From: Acidobacteriota bacterium
GTDB lineage: Bacteria; Acidobacteriota; Terriglobia; Acidiferrales; UBA7541
Assembly: GCA_003224145.1 (NCBI GenBank)
Contig: QHYN01000217.1
Location: 1 to 35,617, forward strand
Direction: 5' to 3'
DNA length: 35,617 nucleotides
Below, piece after piece: positions 1-9,237 of this stretch. The notes under the pieces were generated by a model that saw only the letters and a list, made by a program, of their open reading frames with translations, was not told where the DNA came from and did not search any database. The position numbers and the translations under genes were made by a program. Numbering within the stretch: position 1 is the stretch's first letter; each line of letters opens with the position of its first letter.

Positions 1-2887
1 AAAAGTCCGGAATCTGTCCGCCCGAGTTATCGCGTTCGTCAACGATGATGCCGTCTTTGTCGAGCTGCGCGGTGAACTGCTTGTCAAAGGCGATGATGCC
101 TGAAATTGAGGTATCCGGCACATGCATGTACGCGATGCGCCCGCCGGTGGCCTCCTCGACTTTGCGGCGATTCGCGTCGATCCAATCGAGATAGCGCACG
201 CCCGCTTCGCTGTTCGCGGGTTTCACGGTGATTTCCCAGGCGCCTTCGGGAGTGGACTTGCTGTTGATCTTCAAAGTGACCAATTTCCCCGCAAGCTGCT
301 GGAAATAGGAATAGACGTCATGGTCGGAGCGCGCTTCCTGGCCGTTCACCGCAATCAAATAGTCGCCTGCCTTGACTTTCAAGCCGGGCTCGGTAAGAGG
401 CGAGCGCGTAGCGTCATTCCAGTTTTCACCGGGATAGATTTTCGTGATGCGAAAATAGCCGCCGTCCGGCTCAAAATCCGCGCCCAGCATCCCGACGTTG
501 ACGTGCGGCCTCTCCGGCTGGTCGCCGCCGCCCACATAAGTGTGCGAGGTGCTCAATTCGGAGATCATTTCGCCAATCAAGTAATTCAGATCGCTGCGAT
601 GGGCCACCCAGGGCAGGAGCGCCTCGTAGCGCGCGCCGAGTTTCTTCCAATCGTGACCGGTCATGTCCGGGTCCCAATAGAAATCGCGCTCGATGCGCCA
701 GGCTTCGCGGAATACCTGGCGCCACTCTTCGCGCGGGTCGACCCGTACCTGCATTTCGCTGAGATTCAGTTTGCCTTCGCCAACCTTGGCTTTGCCGGGC
801 GCGGCTTCCACGATTCCGTAATCATTTCCGGCCTTGTAGAGAACCTTTTTGCCTTCTTTGTCCAGGTAGTAGCTGTCGATGCCTTCGAGGAGAACTTTGT
901 CTTCGCGCTTCGCAAGATCGAAGACATGAAGCACATTCTTGGGGCTACGGTCGTTGGTGCCGAACTGGCGCGCTTCCTGCGGCGTGGCAATATAGAAAAG
1001 CTTGTCCTTGCGCACGCCAAGGCTCTCCAGAATGCCGGGATGGATGGGCACGGAAGTTATGCGAGTGCCGATGCCATCCAAGTCGATCTGAATGGGTTTG
1101 ACGGGCTCTTCTTTTTTCTCCTCTTTCTTTTCGTCCTGCTTTTGCTCACCGCTCTTCGCATCCGCGGGCTTCTTCTCGTCTTTTTTCTCATCCTTTTTTT
1201 CGTCCGCTGCTTTTTCTTCGTCGCTCTCAGGCTTGAAGGGAGAGGCTTCGTCTGCCTTCAGCGTGACAGCGAAGATGCCGTCGGTGGTGTAGTAGTTATA
1301 CCGTTGGTCGAGCTGCCCGAGGCTCGGATAAAAGAAGCGTGTAGAAATGAAATAGAGGTATTTGCCGCCGAGATCGAAAACCGGGGTCGTATCGTTGTAG
1401 AAGCCCGAGGAGACCTTCGTGATTTTCTTCGTGCCCAGCGAATAGAGGAAAACATCGTTCGAACCGCGGCGATGCGGTTTGGAATAGGCGAGCCATAAGC
1501 TGTCGGGTGACCAGCTCCCGTCGGTGATGTCGCCGTAACCGGCCTCGTCAACGAGGACGGGCTTTTTCTCTTCGACGCCGACATACCAGAGTTTGTGGAG
1601 CTTGTCCCAATAGACGAGCTTCTTGCTGTCGGGGGACCACACCGGCCCGTAGCGATAGATTCCGCCATCGGTGGTAATGCGCGTTTCGTCGCCGCCCATC
1701 TGTGGACGCGTATAAACCTCATATTCGCCGGTCTTATCGGAGAGACATGCGATGGATTTGCCGTCCGGCGACCACGCCGGATTCAATTCATGAATGCTGG
1801 AATGCTCGGTGGTCAAGGTGCGGATGCTGCCATGTTCCGCGGGGACAGTGAAAATGTTGCCGCGGGCTTCCATCACGGCGCGGGCGGCGGAAGGTGAGAT
1901 CGCAAAGCTGCCGATATTTTGGGCCACGTTCTTGAATTCGGCGCGAGCTTCGATGTCTTCCGCGCGTACGACGATGGGCAGATTTCGCGATTTGCCGCCG
2001 GCAAGGTTGTATTCGTAAAGCAGGCCGCCGTTTTCGTAGACGATGGCGTCGGGGCCGAGACTAGGCCACTTGATGTCGAACTCTTTGTAATCGGTGAGTT
2101 TCTTCGTTTGCTTGGAGCCGAGGTCGTAGCTGTAAAGATTCATCACGCCATCGCGGTCGCTGATGAAATAGATGGTGTTGCCATGCCACATCGGAAACAT
2201 ATCCATACCTGCGGTCTTCGGCAACTCTTCGTAAGAGTTTTTCTGGAGGTCATAAATGGCTATCGGCAGGCTCCAGCCGCCGCGGTAGCGTTTCCAGGTG
2301 CGAAATTCCTGAGAAGTTTCGATATAAGCGATCCTGGTGCCGTCCGGTGAGAAGGAAGTGAGGTCGCCGCGGGGAACCGGGAGCGGCTTGGGCGTGCCTC
2401 CTTGTGGAGATACCAGGAAGAGCTTCGTGAAGCGTCCTGGAGGCGCGCTGAAACGATCGGAACGAAAGAGAATGCTTTTGCCGTCGGGCGTCCACACGAG
2501 AACGATATCATTCGACGGGTGAAATGTGAGCCGCTTGGGCTCGCCGCCTTCGGCGGAAATGACGTAGACGTCCGGATTGCCGTCGTACTCACCGGTGAAG
2601 GCGATCCATTTGCCATCGGGCGAGAACTTCGGATAGAGCTCGTCGCCCACGTGGGAGGTCAGCCGCCGCGCCGCGCCACCTTCGCGCGAAGCAATCCAAA
2701 GGTCGCCCGCGTAGGCGAAAACGACCCGGTCCTTGGAAATGTCCGCGAAACGCAGGAGCTTGGTGGGCCCCGAAGGTGCTTCGTCGGCGGGTCGCGCCGG
2801 CGCCTTGGCGGGCGATGTCGCCAGCCAGGCCACTGCCGCCAGACTGATCCACAACAGGACATTTCCTCGAACGGGCATAGGCTTCAT
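1..2887 (-). CDS. Tricorn-like S41 family serine protease, C-terminus cut by window edge
   Basis: The first 962 residues are in the window. The start ATG at 2887 has a good Shine-Dalgarno AGGAG at 2897-2901. The N-terminus is a signal peptide (hydrophobic run about residues 9-24), so the product is probably exported. Residues about 40-330 carry repeated PD40/WD40-like propeller blades with SPDGK and SPDGT signatures, and a second propeller-like part follows. A Lys/Glu-rich low-complexity insert lies at about residues 545-596. The catalytic core then begins: His782 in STSHTY matches the tricorn catalytic His, followed by a PDZ-like stretch (about 800-880). The sequence ends at RDNSGGQIPDF, before the region where the nucleophilic Ser of tricorn/S41 proteases normally lies, so that residue cannot be checked. 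Tricorn relatives degrade oligopeptides; this function is inferred from family and domain order. The gene is divergent from the kinase at 3316. Confidence 0.93.
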   Translation of the reverse strand, partial: MKPMPVRGNVLLWISLAAVAWLATSPAKAPARPADEAPSGPTKLLRFADISKDRVVFAYAGDLWIASREGGAARRLTSHVGDELYPKFSPDGKWIAFTGEYDGNPDVYVISAEGGEPKRLTFHPSNDIVLVWTPDGKSILFRSDRFSAPPGRFTKLFLVSPQGGTPKPLPVPRGDLTSFSPDGTRIAYIETSQEFRTWKRYRGGWSLPIAIYDLQKNSYEELPKTAGMDMFPMWHGNTIYFISDRDGVMNLYSYDLGSKQTKKLTDYKEFDIKWPSLGPDAIVYENGGLLYEYNLAGGKSRNLPIVVRAEDIEARAEFKNVAQNIGSFAISPSAARAVMEARGNIFTVPAEHGSIRTLTTEHSSIHELNPAWSPDGKSIACLSDKTGEYEVYTRPQMGGDETRITTDGGIYRYGPVWSPDSKKLVYWDKLHKLWYVGVEEKKPVLVDEAGYGDITDGSWSPDSLWLAYSKPHRRGSNDVFLYSLGTKKITKVSSGFYNDTTPVFDLGGKYLYFISTRFFYPSLGQLDQRYNYYTTDGIFAVTLKADEASPFKPESDEEKAADEKKDEKKDEKKPADAKSGEQKQDEKKEEKKEEPVKPIQIDLDGIGTRITSVPIHPGILESLGVRKDKLFYIATPQEARQFGTNDRSPKNVLHVFDLAKREDKVLLEGIDSYYLDKEGKKVLYKAGNDYGIVEAAPGKAKVGEGKLNLSEMQVRVDPREEWRQVFREAWRIERDFYWDPDMTGHDWKKLGARYEALLPWVAHRSDLNYLIGEMISELSTSHTYVGGGDQPERPHVNVGMLGADFEPDGGYFRITKIYPGENWNDATRSPLTEPGLKVKAGDYLIAVNGQEARSDHDVYSYFQQLAGKLVTLKINSKSTPEGAWEITVKPANSEAGVRYLDWIDANRRKVEEATGGRIAYMHVPDTSISGIIAFDKQFTAQLDKDGIIVDERDNSGGQIPDF

Positions 2888-3315
2888 ACGATCGCTCTCC
2901 TGAAGATCAACGCTTGTTGTTGAGGAGGACACTGAACCTCTTAGATGGACGGCTCACTCCGCCGCTTCGTTTCTTTGAAATTTGGACTTTCTCGGGCCAG
3001 AACTTATTCCCAGGTCTGAAAATCTTCCGGGGATCCCAGTCTTGCTTGGCCGGGGTACGCCATCTGTCCTGTGCAGCCGTGCTATCATCAACCCGTAAGC
3101 CCGTGTCCGCCAAGCAAAAACTGCCCGTGCCAAGACATCGCGGACCATTAGCCCTTCTATCGCGCAGGCTCTCGAGATATGCTTTCTTTGACTATGGAGA
3201 CCAATTTCAACCGCGCAAAGAAAATTCATGCCGCGCTTCCTCCAGCAGCGGACGCTGATAATGCTGCGGCCACACGCTTCACGCAACCCTCTGCTCCAGC
3301 CTCCGGAGCCAGACC
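2888..3315. other. Intergenic region between divergent protease and kinase genes
   Basis: This 428-base stretch separates two divergent genes and should hold both promoters. I found the Shine-Dalgarno of the protease (2897-2901). I saw a lone TATCAT box at 3083-3088 and a lone TTGACT at 3188-3193, neither with a properly spaced partner. Short open frames here have no recognisable protein features, so I call no gene. Confidence 0.6.
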
Positions 3316-5184
3316 ATGAGCTTCCGAACAAAATTACTGCTGGTTGTCCTGCTGACCATCTTCGCGTCTGTCTCGGTCGTGGCTTATGGCGTGACGCATT
3401 ACACGAGCGTCGCGTTTGAGGAAATGGGCAGGGAACGCACGGAAGCGCTCGTGGCGCAATTCAAGAAAGAATTTGTCCAGCGCGGAGAGGAAATTGCCAG
3501 TCAGGCAAGAAATATTGCGGAAGCCAATTTCACCGAAAAAATGGCGATTGACCTTCCACGTCCCAATGCCGACCTGTCCACTTACTTTAGCGACGCCCAT
3601 GGCGCTGCCCAAGACCACGGCCTGGACTTCGTGGAGTTCGTGAGATACGACGGCGTGCTGGTATCGTCGGAGCAGTTTCCGGCTCGCGTTGGCCATAAGA
3701 ATGATTGGGTTACATCGGTCAAGGACTGGAATGAAACTCCGGCTTTTTTGCGCAAGGAAGAACTGCCGGACGGCGTAGCCCTCTCGCTCACGGTCGTTCG
3801 AACGAACACCACTGTCACGGACAGAATTTTGTACATTATTGCCGGGCGCCGGTTGGATCAGAATTTCCTTGCCTCGCTGGTTCTGCCCGCCGGGATGCGG
3901 GCACTGATCTACACAAATCTGGAGCCTTCCTTTGTTCCGGCTTCGCTGCTTGGAGAAAAAATCGACGCGGATCAGGTGGACCGCTTCGCTCCGCTGGTCG
4001 AACAGCTCCAGAAGCAGCCGCAGCCGCTGGTACAAACCATTGACTGGACCAGGGATCCGGCGGACGCGGAGACGTTTCATGCCATTCCCTTGGCCGGCCG
4101 GAACAATGAGCTCCTGGGAATCTTTTTCGTCGGCAGCTCGCGAAGAGAACTGGTTCTCCTGACCCGGCAAATCCTGAAAATCGCCGGCGCCGTTGCTGCG
4201 GCTGCGCTCTTCATCGGCTTGCTGGTCAGTTTCTGGATTTCCGCGCGGATCACCAAGCCCGTCGAGGAGCTTGCCGAAGGCGCTCGCGAGGTGGCAACCG
4301 GGAGGTGGGATACACGGATCGAGGCGCACGGGCACGACGAAATCGGCCAGCTTGCCGCGGCCTTTAATGACATGACGCGAACGCTGGCGGCGCAGAAGGA
4401 ACGGCTGGTGCAAACCGAGCGCGTTGCCGCCTGGCGCGAACTGGCGCGGCGCCTGGCGCACGAACTGCGCAATCCGCTTTTCCCCATGCAGATCACCGTT
4501 GAGAATTTGCAGAAAGCGCGCAAACTGGACGCCAAGCAATTCCTGGAGGTCTTCCAGGAGTCCACCGCGACGCTGAAAACGGAACTCGCCAACCTCAATA
4601 CCATCGTCGGCCGGTTCAGCGATTTTTCGAAAATGCCGGCGCCGCAATTTGTCCGCGTCAACGTGAATGAAGTGCTTCGCAACGCGGTGCGGCTCTTCGA
4701 ACCGCAATTCAACGCCGTCGGCAAGCCCACCATCACTCCGGAACTGTTTCTCACCGAGCCTCTTCCGGACATTGATGCCGATCCCGACCTGCTCCATCGC
4801 GCATTTCAAAACCTGGTTCTGAACGCCCTAGATGCCATGCCTGCCGGCGGAACGCTCACGCTGCGAACTTCGGAACGCGACGGCAACGTGCGCATCGAGT
4901 TAGCCGACACGGGTAAAGGGTTGACTCCGGAAGAATGCTCGCGGCTGTTCACGCCGTACTACACCACGAAGCAACTGGGAACCGGCCTGGGTCTGGCGAT
5001 TATTCAATCGGTGGTCAGCGATCATCATGGCACCATTTCCGTTACCAGTGAGCAAGGCCACAGCACCACCTTTCGCATCGATTTGCCGCAGCGCCAAGCT
5101 GGGCATAAGGTGACGCTGCGCGAAGCCGCTCCGGAATCGACAGCGAAAGACACGCCCTCGACCATGGCTGCCGCTTCCGATTGA
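3316..5184 (+). CDS. NtrY-like membrane sensor histidine kinase
   Basis: This 622-residue kinase has a TM helix at about residues 6-27, an extracytoplasmic sensor region to about 285, a second TM at 286-311 and a HAMP linker to about 362. The phospho-acceptor is His382 in RLAHELRNPLFPMQ, the divergent H-box typical of NtrY-type kinases. The ATPase domain shows the N-box with Asn503 (NLVLNALDAMP), G1 DTGKG at 531-535 and G2 GTGLGL at 555-560. Unlike many NtrY proteins I see no PAS domain between HAMP and the H-box. The stop is 21 bases before the sigma-54 regulator at 5206, so the two form an operon and the regulator is the likely partner. The signal sensed cannot be read from the sequence; nitrogen sensing should not be assumed from the family name. 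Confidence 0.93.
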   Translation: MSFRTKLLLVVLLTIFASVSVVAYGVTHYTSVAFEEMGRERTEALVAQFKKEFVQRGEEIASQARNIAEANFTEKMAIDLPRPNADLSTYFSDAHGAAQDHGLDFVEFVRYDGVLVSSEQFPARVGHKNDWVTSVKDWNETPAFLRKEELPDGVALSLTVVRTNTTVTDRILYIIAGRRLDQNFLASLVLPAGMRALIYTNLEPSFVPASLLGEKIDADQVDRFAPLVEQLQKQPQPLVQTIDWTRDPADAETFHAIPLAGRNNELLGIFFVGSSRRELVLLTRQILKIAGAVAAAALFIGLLVSFWISARITKPVEELAEGAREVATGRWDTRIEAHGHDEIGQLAAAFNDMTRTLAAQKERLVQTERVAAWRELARRLAHELRNPLFPMQITVENLQKARKLDAKQFLEVFQESTATLKTELANLNTIVGRFSDFSKMPAPQFVRVNVNEVLRNAVRLFEPQFNAVGKPTITPELFLTEPLPDIDADPDLLHRAFQNLVLNALDAMPAGGTLTLRTSERDGNVRIELADTGKGLTPEECSRLFTPYYTTKQLGTGLGLAIIQSVVSDHHGTISVTSEQGHSTTFRIDLPQRQAGHKVTLREAAPESTAKDTPSTMAAASD

Positions 5185-5205
5185 CGCATCGCCGAGGACA
5201 GACGC

Positions 5206-6594
5206 TTGCCCCGCAAAGCTCATCTCCTCCTGGTCGACGATGATCCGAACACTCTGGCGTCGCTTTCCCGCGCCTTCCGGCTGGCGGGTCATGAAGCCAC
5301 GGTTTGCGACAATGCCACACGCGCCCTCGAGTTGCTTCGCACGGAAAATTTCGATCTGATTCTTTCCGATGTGGTCATGCCGGGCAAAAATGGGTTGGAA
5401 CTGCTCGCCGATCTGAAAACGGCGCGTGTCAAGACGCCGATCGTGCTGATCTCGGGACAAGCAAATATTGAGATGGCGGTGAAAGCGACAAAACTGGGCG
5501 CGCTGGATTTTCTGGAAAAGCCTCTCTCCACCGACAAGCTGCTGGTGACCGTCGAAAACGCCTTGCGATTGACGCGCCTGGAAGACGAAAACCGCGAATT
5601 GCGGCAGCGCCTGGGCAAGCACGAGCTGGTCGGTTCGGGCCCGGCGATGGAAAAGTTGATGGCACAAATCGAGCGAGTCGCGGCGAGTGAGACGCGCGTC
5701 TGCATTCTCGGCGAAACCGGAACCGGCAAAGAGCTTGTTGCGCGGGCCATCCATGAAAAATCGCCGCGTTGCGAGCACCCGTTCATCACCCTGAATTGCG
5801 CGGCGGTTCCCGCCGAATTGATTGAGTCCGAGCTTTTCGGTCACGAGAAAGGCGCCTTCACCGGTGCCGCAGTCCGGCATCTGGGTAAATTCGAACAGGC
5901 GGATGGCGGAACACTCTTCCTGGACGAAATTGGCGATATGCCCGTGGTCATGCAGGCGAAACTGCTCCGCGTCCTCGAAGAGGGCGAAGTCGAGCGCGTG
6001 GGCGGCGATAAGCCCACCAAAGTGAATGTGCGCGTGGTCGTGGCGACGCACCGGAATCTCGAGGAACTTGTAAAGCAAAATGCCTTCCGGCCCGATCTCT
6101 TCCATCGCATCTATGTTTTTCCCTTAGCCCTTCCGCCGCTGCGGGAGCGCCCGGAAGATTTTCCGGAACTGGTGACGCATTTCGCGCGTCAGGTGGCTGC
6201 ACAAAACGGGTGGAAAGAAAAAGCATTCGCGGAAGACGCCATTGCGGAATTGCGAAAATATGGCTGGCCGGGAAATGTTCGCGAATTGCGCAACGTCGTG
6301 GAGCGCCTCGTCTTGCTTGCGTCTGGCGAAGCCATCAGCGCTGCCGAGGTTCGTCTGGTGCTCCCATCTTCCGATTCGGTGCGAGGTGGGCCCACATCAT
6401 CCGCGACGGGTTCAGCGGGCACGCTGGCGGAACGCACCGAAGCGTTCGAAAGGGAAGTGATGCTTGCGGAAATTCGGCGCCACAATTTCCACATGACGAA
6501 CGTTGCCCGGGCGCTGGGGCTGGAGCGCAGCCACCTCTACAAGAAATGCCAGCAACTGGGAATCGACCTGCAATCGCTGCGCAAGCCCGAGTAG
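5206..6594 (+). CDS. Sigma-54-dependent NtrC-family response regulator
   Basis: This 462-residue protein has the classical three-part layout. The receiver domain (about 5-120) has phospho-acceptor Asp55 in LILSDVVMPG. The AAA+ domain (about 135-375) has Walker A GETGTGKE at 169-176, the sigma-54 contact loop GAFTGA at 216-221, and Walker B LFLDEIGD. A Fis-type helix-turn-helix ends the protein (around NVARALGLERSHLYKKC). It should activate sigma-54 promoters after phosphorylation by the upstream kinase. The start is TTG at 5206, preceded by GAGG at 5194-5197; the reading frame fits the family start VDDDP well. No sigma-54 promoter that would reveal its targets was found nearby. Confidence 0.94.
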   Translation: MPRKAHLLLVDDDPNTLASLSRAFRLAGHEATVCDNATRALELLRTENFDLILSDVVMPGKNGLELLADLKTARVKTPIVLISGQANIEMAVKATKLGALDFLEKPLSTDKLLVTVENALRLTRLEDENRELRQRLGKHELVGSGPAMEKLMAQIERVAASETRVCILGETGTGKELVARAIHEKSPRCEHPFITLNCAAVPAELIESELFGHEKGAFTGAAVRHLGKFEQADGGTLFLDEIGDMPVVMQAKLLRVLEEGEVERVGGDKPTKVNVRVVVATHRNLEELVKQNAFRPDLFHRIYVFPLALPPLRERPEDFPELVTHFARQVAAQNGWKEKAFAEDAIAELRKYGWPGNVRELRNVVERLVLLASGEAISAAEVRLVLPSSDSVRGGPTSSATGSAGTLAERTEAFEREVMLAEIRRHNFHMTNVARALGLERSHLYKKCQQLGIDLQSLRKPE

Positions 6595-6686
6595 AAAATG
6601 ACCTTTGTGTATCAGCCCGTCGATCTGAAAGCCCGCCGCGGCTTGCCAGCCTGAGGTGAAAGCCACAGTGGTCAGACTGCTCTGAT

Positions 6687-7322
6687 TTAGTGTGGAGCTG
6701 GCAGCGCGTATTGCAGCACTATGAAGCAGATGTTGATGCCGGCGGAAATGCCGAAGGCTTGCAGCCGGCCGATGCCATCGACCTCTTCAAACACCAGCAT
6801 GAGCACGGCGGTCCAGGCGATTCCGGCGGCGAGCATGCCGACATAAGGGACCAGAATCAGGCAATTCACGAACCAGCCGAGCAAGAGGGGACGTATTACC
6901 TCTGGGAACCTGCCGGTGGCGCCAAGAAACCACTTGGCGATGAGATGGCACAGTCCCAGCTGAACAACGACGATTACACCCATGTAAACCAGTATGAACG
7001 CCATGCCGAAGATCAATCCGATGATCAACGCAATTGGCGAGGCCGCGAAACGTTGCAAGAGCGGCCGGACACCGGTGCCTAGAAAAATGATCGTGACGCT
7101 GACCGCCCACAGCGCGATGCCGTAAAATAGCGCATTTGAATCGCGAGAAGCGCGACGGATGGAGACGTCGTCCCAACGTACAATATTGAAAGCAAGGCGC
7201 AAATAATAAGACGGCGCAAATCCCGACGGTGGCGGTGCGGCTTCTTCCGGCGTTTGCAGCGGTGCTATTCCTGAACAATTGTGGGAAACACCGTAATCCA
7301 TGCCGCATACGGAGCATTTCAT
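6687..7322 (-). CDS. Yip1-like polytopic membrane protein with N-terminal Cys cluster
   Basis: A 211-residue membrane protein. The N-terminus has a short metal-ribbon-like cluster (Cys3, Cys6, His14, Cys16), then a Pro-rich linker and four or five hydrophobic segments (about 64-84, 96-121, 146-175, 187-207). The arrangement, with RDSNALFYGIALWAV before the first helix, resembles bacterial Yip1-domain proteins, whose function is not established. The start ATG at 7322 has AAGGTG five bases upstream. The gene converges on the NtrC regulator. The 92 bases between them contain no convincing terminator. Confidence 0.8.
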   Translation of the reverse strand: MKCSVCGMDYGVSHNCSGIAPLQTPEEAAPPPSGFAPSYYLRLAFNIVRWDDVSIRRASRDSNALFYGIALWAVSVTIIFLGTGVRPLLQRFAASPIALIIGLIFGMAFILVYMGVIVVVQLGLCHLIAKWFLGATGRFPEVIRPLLLGWFVNCLILVPYVGMLAAGIAWTAVLMLVFEEVDGIGRLQAFGISAGINICFIVLQYALPAPH

Positions 7323-7441
7323 TGCAACACCTTACTGGACGACGCGTATGCCGCAGACTGTATCACACTCGATACTCAAGCGGTCAGCGCCGGGCGACCG
7401 GGGAATAGGCGGCGCTTCTTCCGGCATGCGAGAATGAGCGC

Positions 7442-8209
7442 GTGAATCCCTGGCTCATCGAAGCGCCTGCGGCAGCGATGATTGCTGCTGCGGGAATGAC
7501 CGCCTACGGCGCCGTCTACCCTCGCGCTCAACTTTTCGGACCAACCATCTGCCGCACCGATTCGCCACGCAAGCTGGCCCTCACTTTCGATGACGGGCCA
7601 AATCCGGCAATCACCCCCAAGCTGTTGGATTTGCTGGACCGCTATCGCGCCAAGGCAACTTTCTTCTTGATTGGGCGGTTCGTGCGCGAATGCCCGGATT
7701 TGGTCCGCGAGATCGCCGCGCGCGGTCATGGAATTGGGAATCATACAGATACACACCCGAATCTTTTCTGGCTCGCGCCTTCGCAAATCACGGCGGAATT
7801 GCGCCTGTGCCAGGAGGCAATTTCCAACGCGACCGGGGCGCCGCCTAAGTGGTTCCGTCCTCCCTATGGATTTCGAAACCCGCAGGTCATCCCCGCGGCC
7901 AGCGCACTCGGGTGCGCTACGGTGATGTGGACGCTGATCCCCGGCGATTGGAGGGAGAAACCTGCGGAATGGCTGATTCAACGCATGCAACCGATCGCCG
8001 CGCACGCGCAGCAGGTTTCAAAAAGCAGCTCTGGGCCGGCGACCTCTCGCTCCGGCGACATTCTTTGCCTTCACGACGGCTGGCATTGCCAGCTCAACGC
8101 CGACCGCACCCGCACGCTGGCTGCCCTCGAATACTGGCTCCCACGCTGGCGCGACCTGGGCCTTGAATTTGTTACAATCGACGAAGCGGTGCGCAATCCC
8201 GCCACTTAG
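7442..8209 (+). CDS. Polysaccharide deacetylase (NodB homology domain, CE4)
   Basis: This 255-residue protein has an N-terminal hydrophobic stretch (about 4-26, possible membrane anchor) followed by a NodB domain. The CE4 metal and catalytic motifs are visible: LTFDDGPNP with Asp50/Asp51, HTDTH with His101 and His105, RPPYG with Arg139, the IPGDW region with Asp169, and LCLHDG with His211. Such enzymes remove N-acetyl groups from peptidoglycan, chitooligosaccharide or exopolysaccharide; the substrate here is not known. The start is GTG at 7442; the nearby ATGs at 7426 and 7434 are out of frame. The next gene starts 2 bases after the stop, so the two are probably co-translated. Confidence 0.92.
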   Translation: MNPWLIEAPAAAMIAAAGMTAYGAVYPRAQLFGPTICRTDSPRKLALTFDDGPNPAITPKLLDLLDRYRAKATFFLIGRFVRECPDLVREIAARGHGIGNHTDTHPNLFWLAPSQITAELRLCQEAISNATGAPPKWFRPPYGFRNPQVIPAASALGCATVMWTLIPGDWREKPAEWLIQRMQPIAAHAQQVSKSSSGPATSRSGDILCLHDGWHCQLNADRTRTLAALEYWLPRWRDLGLEFVTIDEAVRNPAT

Positions 8210-8211
8210 TC

Positions 8212-8526
8212 ATGGACGAACGCGCCTTCTATACAGAAAGGGAAGAGACCCGCAAGGTCAAGCTCATTTGCCCGAGCTGCCACAAGGATTTCGAATTTCC
8301 CGTTCGCTGGAAGGTATGCCGGAAGAAGAAAGAACTCCCCCGCGGCGTCGCTGAGGATGACCGGAAGAAGTTTGCCAAGGCGACTTCCTACATGGTCCGC
8401 CTGGACGATCTAGTCGCCTGTTACAAATGCCGCAAGCGATTCGAACTCACCGGCCAGTCCACCGTGCTCATCAATGATAATCTTGGCGATCCCAACGCCG
8501 ATCCGGAGAATTTTGGGAACCGGTGA
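8212..8526 (+). CDS. Small zinc-ribbon protein of unknown function
   Basis: A 104-residue soluble, charged protein with two Cys pairs, CPSC near residues 20-23 and CYKC near residues 69-72, which together look like one zinc ribbon split by a basic stretch (KVCRKKKELPRGV). I do not recognise a named family. It starts 2 bases after the deacetylase stop, which points to translational coupling. A role linked to the deacetylase is inferred from position only; RNA, DNA or protein binding is possible for this type of ribbon. Confidence 0.78.
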   Translation: MDERAFYTEREETRKVKLICPSCHKDFEFPVRWKVCRKKKELPRGVAEDDRKKFAKATSYMVRLDDLVACYKCRKRFELTGQSTVLINDNLGDPNADPENFGNR

Positions 8527-8851
8527 TCTCCCTGCTCTGGACACATCTAGCAAAGTTCGGGATTGGCTGGCGGGCGGCGTTGCCGGAGATAGATAATACG
8601 AATTCTCAAAAACACTGCGGATAAAGTGATTGCTCCGGACCTCGTCGCTCGCCTCCTTTTTGCGGACTTGCCTGCATAGTTGGCGGAGAAGCGTTTTGTT
8701 TTCTGGGGCCTCTGAGTCATCCGAGGTTTGTCCACCTCACCTGCCATGCGATTTTCTACATTGGCGCGTTCTTATGTTCCGTAGCGGCATTCCTGCATGT
8801 CTGGCGAAGGGTGCGCCGTCCCTGAATTGGGGAAAGTCCCCCGCATTCCGA
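8527..8851. other. Non-coding stretch between zinc-ribbon gene and small minus-strand gene
   Basis: About 325 bases between convergent genes. The short open frames here have no recognisable features, no good ribosome binding site and unconvincing composition. I see no RNA gene or clear terminator. Confidence 0.5.
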
Positions 8852-9052
8852 CTAAATTTCCGGATACATCTCAAAGAACGCCGCCACGGATTCGTGAAAC
8901 GTGGCCTCGATCTCTTCTTTCGTGCCTTCGATCAGGTGCATGGTCACGCGGGCGGTACGGCCATTCTTCAGCACCACCGTGGCGTCTTTCACCTCGCTCA
9001 GATCTTCCTCCGGCAGCAGCCTCATGCCGTAAATCAACGCCAGCTTCGCCAT
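8852..9052 (-). CDS. Small conserved-looking protein of unknown function
   Basis: A 66-residue acidic protein (MAKLALIYGMRLLPEEDLSE...), with a strand-like middle (DATVVLKNGRTARVTMHLI) and a helical end. I do not recognise a family. I place the start at ATG 9052 rather than at the in-frame TTG at 9058, because the strong Shine-Dalgarno AAGGAG (9061-9066) is ideally spaced for the ATG and too close to the TTG. The strong ribosome binding site and coherent composition support a real gene. It is transcribed alone, divergent from the secreted protein at 9238. Confidence 0.72.
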   Translation of the reverse strand: MAKLALIYGMRLLPEEDLSEVKDATVVLKNGRTARVTMHLIEGTKEEIEATFHESVAAFFEMYPEI

Positions 9053-9198
9053 GTCCAATCTCCTTAGTACGCCTAAAGCCTAGCCCCCGCGGTGTTGCCG
9101 GTCAAACCGCCATCGACTTGTCGTCAGTGCTCCCTTTGGGTTCCTCAGCTCTGGCCCGGGCGCTTGACGCCGCTCCCTGAACAGAGCATCTTTACACC

Positions 9199-9220
9199 AG
9201 AGAGTCGCATCGGACTCTCT
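9199..9220 (+). repeat. Perfect 8-bp inverted repeat in the leader of the 9238 gene
   Basis: AGAGAGTC at 9199-9206 and GACTCTCT at 9213-9220 pair perfectly around a 6-base loop. The element ends 7 bases before the Shine-Dalgarno GGAG (9228-9231) of the next gene. No T-run follows, so it is not a usual terminator. It could be an operator or an mRNA hairpin affecting translation or stability. A TTGACG at 9164-9169 upstream could be a -35 box, but I see no good -10. Confidence 0.5.
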
Positions 9221-9237
9221 AGGCCACGGAGCATCCG

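Noticed and set aside
2914-3258. 114-codon open frame in the first intergenic region
   Set aside because: Arg/Ser-rich translation with no domain and poor ribosome binding site; probably chance.
3334-4809. 491-codon open frame on the minus strand
   Set aside because: It is antisense to the NtrY-like kinase, has no family features and reflects GC-rich third positions of the real gene.
4900-6105. 401-codon open frame on the minus strand
   Set aside because: It spans parts of two well-supported plus-strand genes in antisense, with no domain or ribosome binding site.
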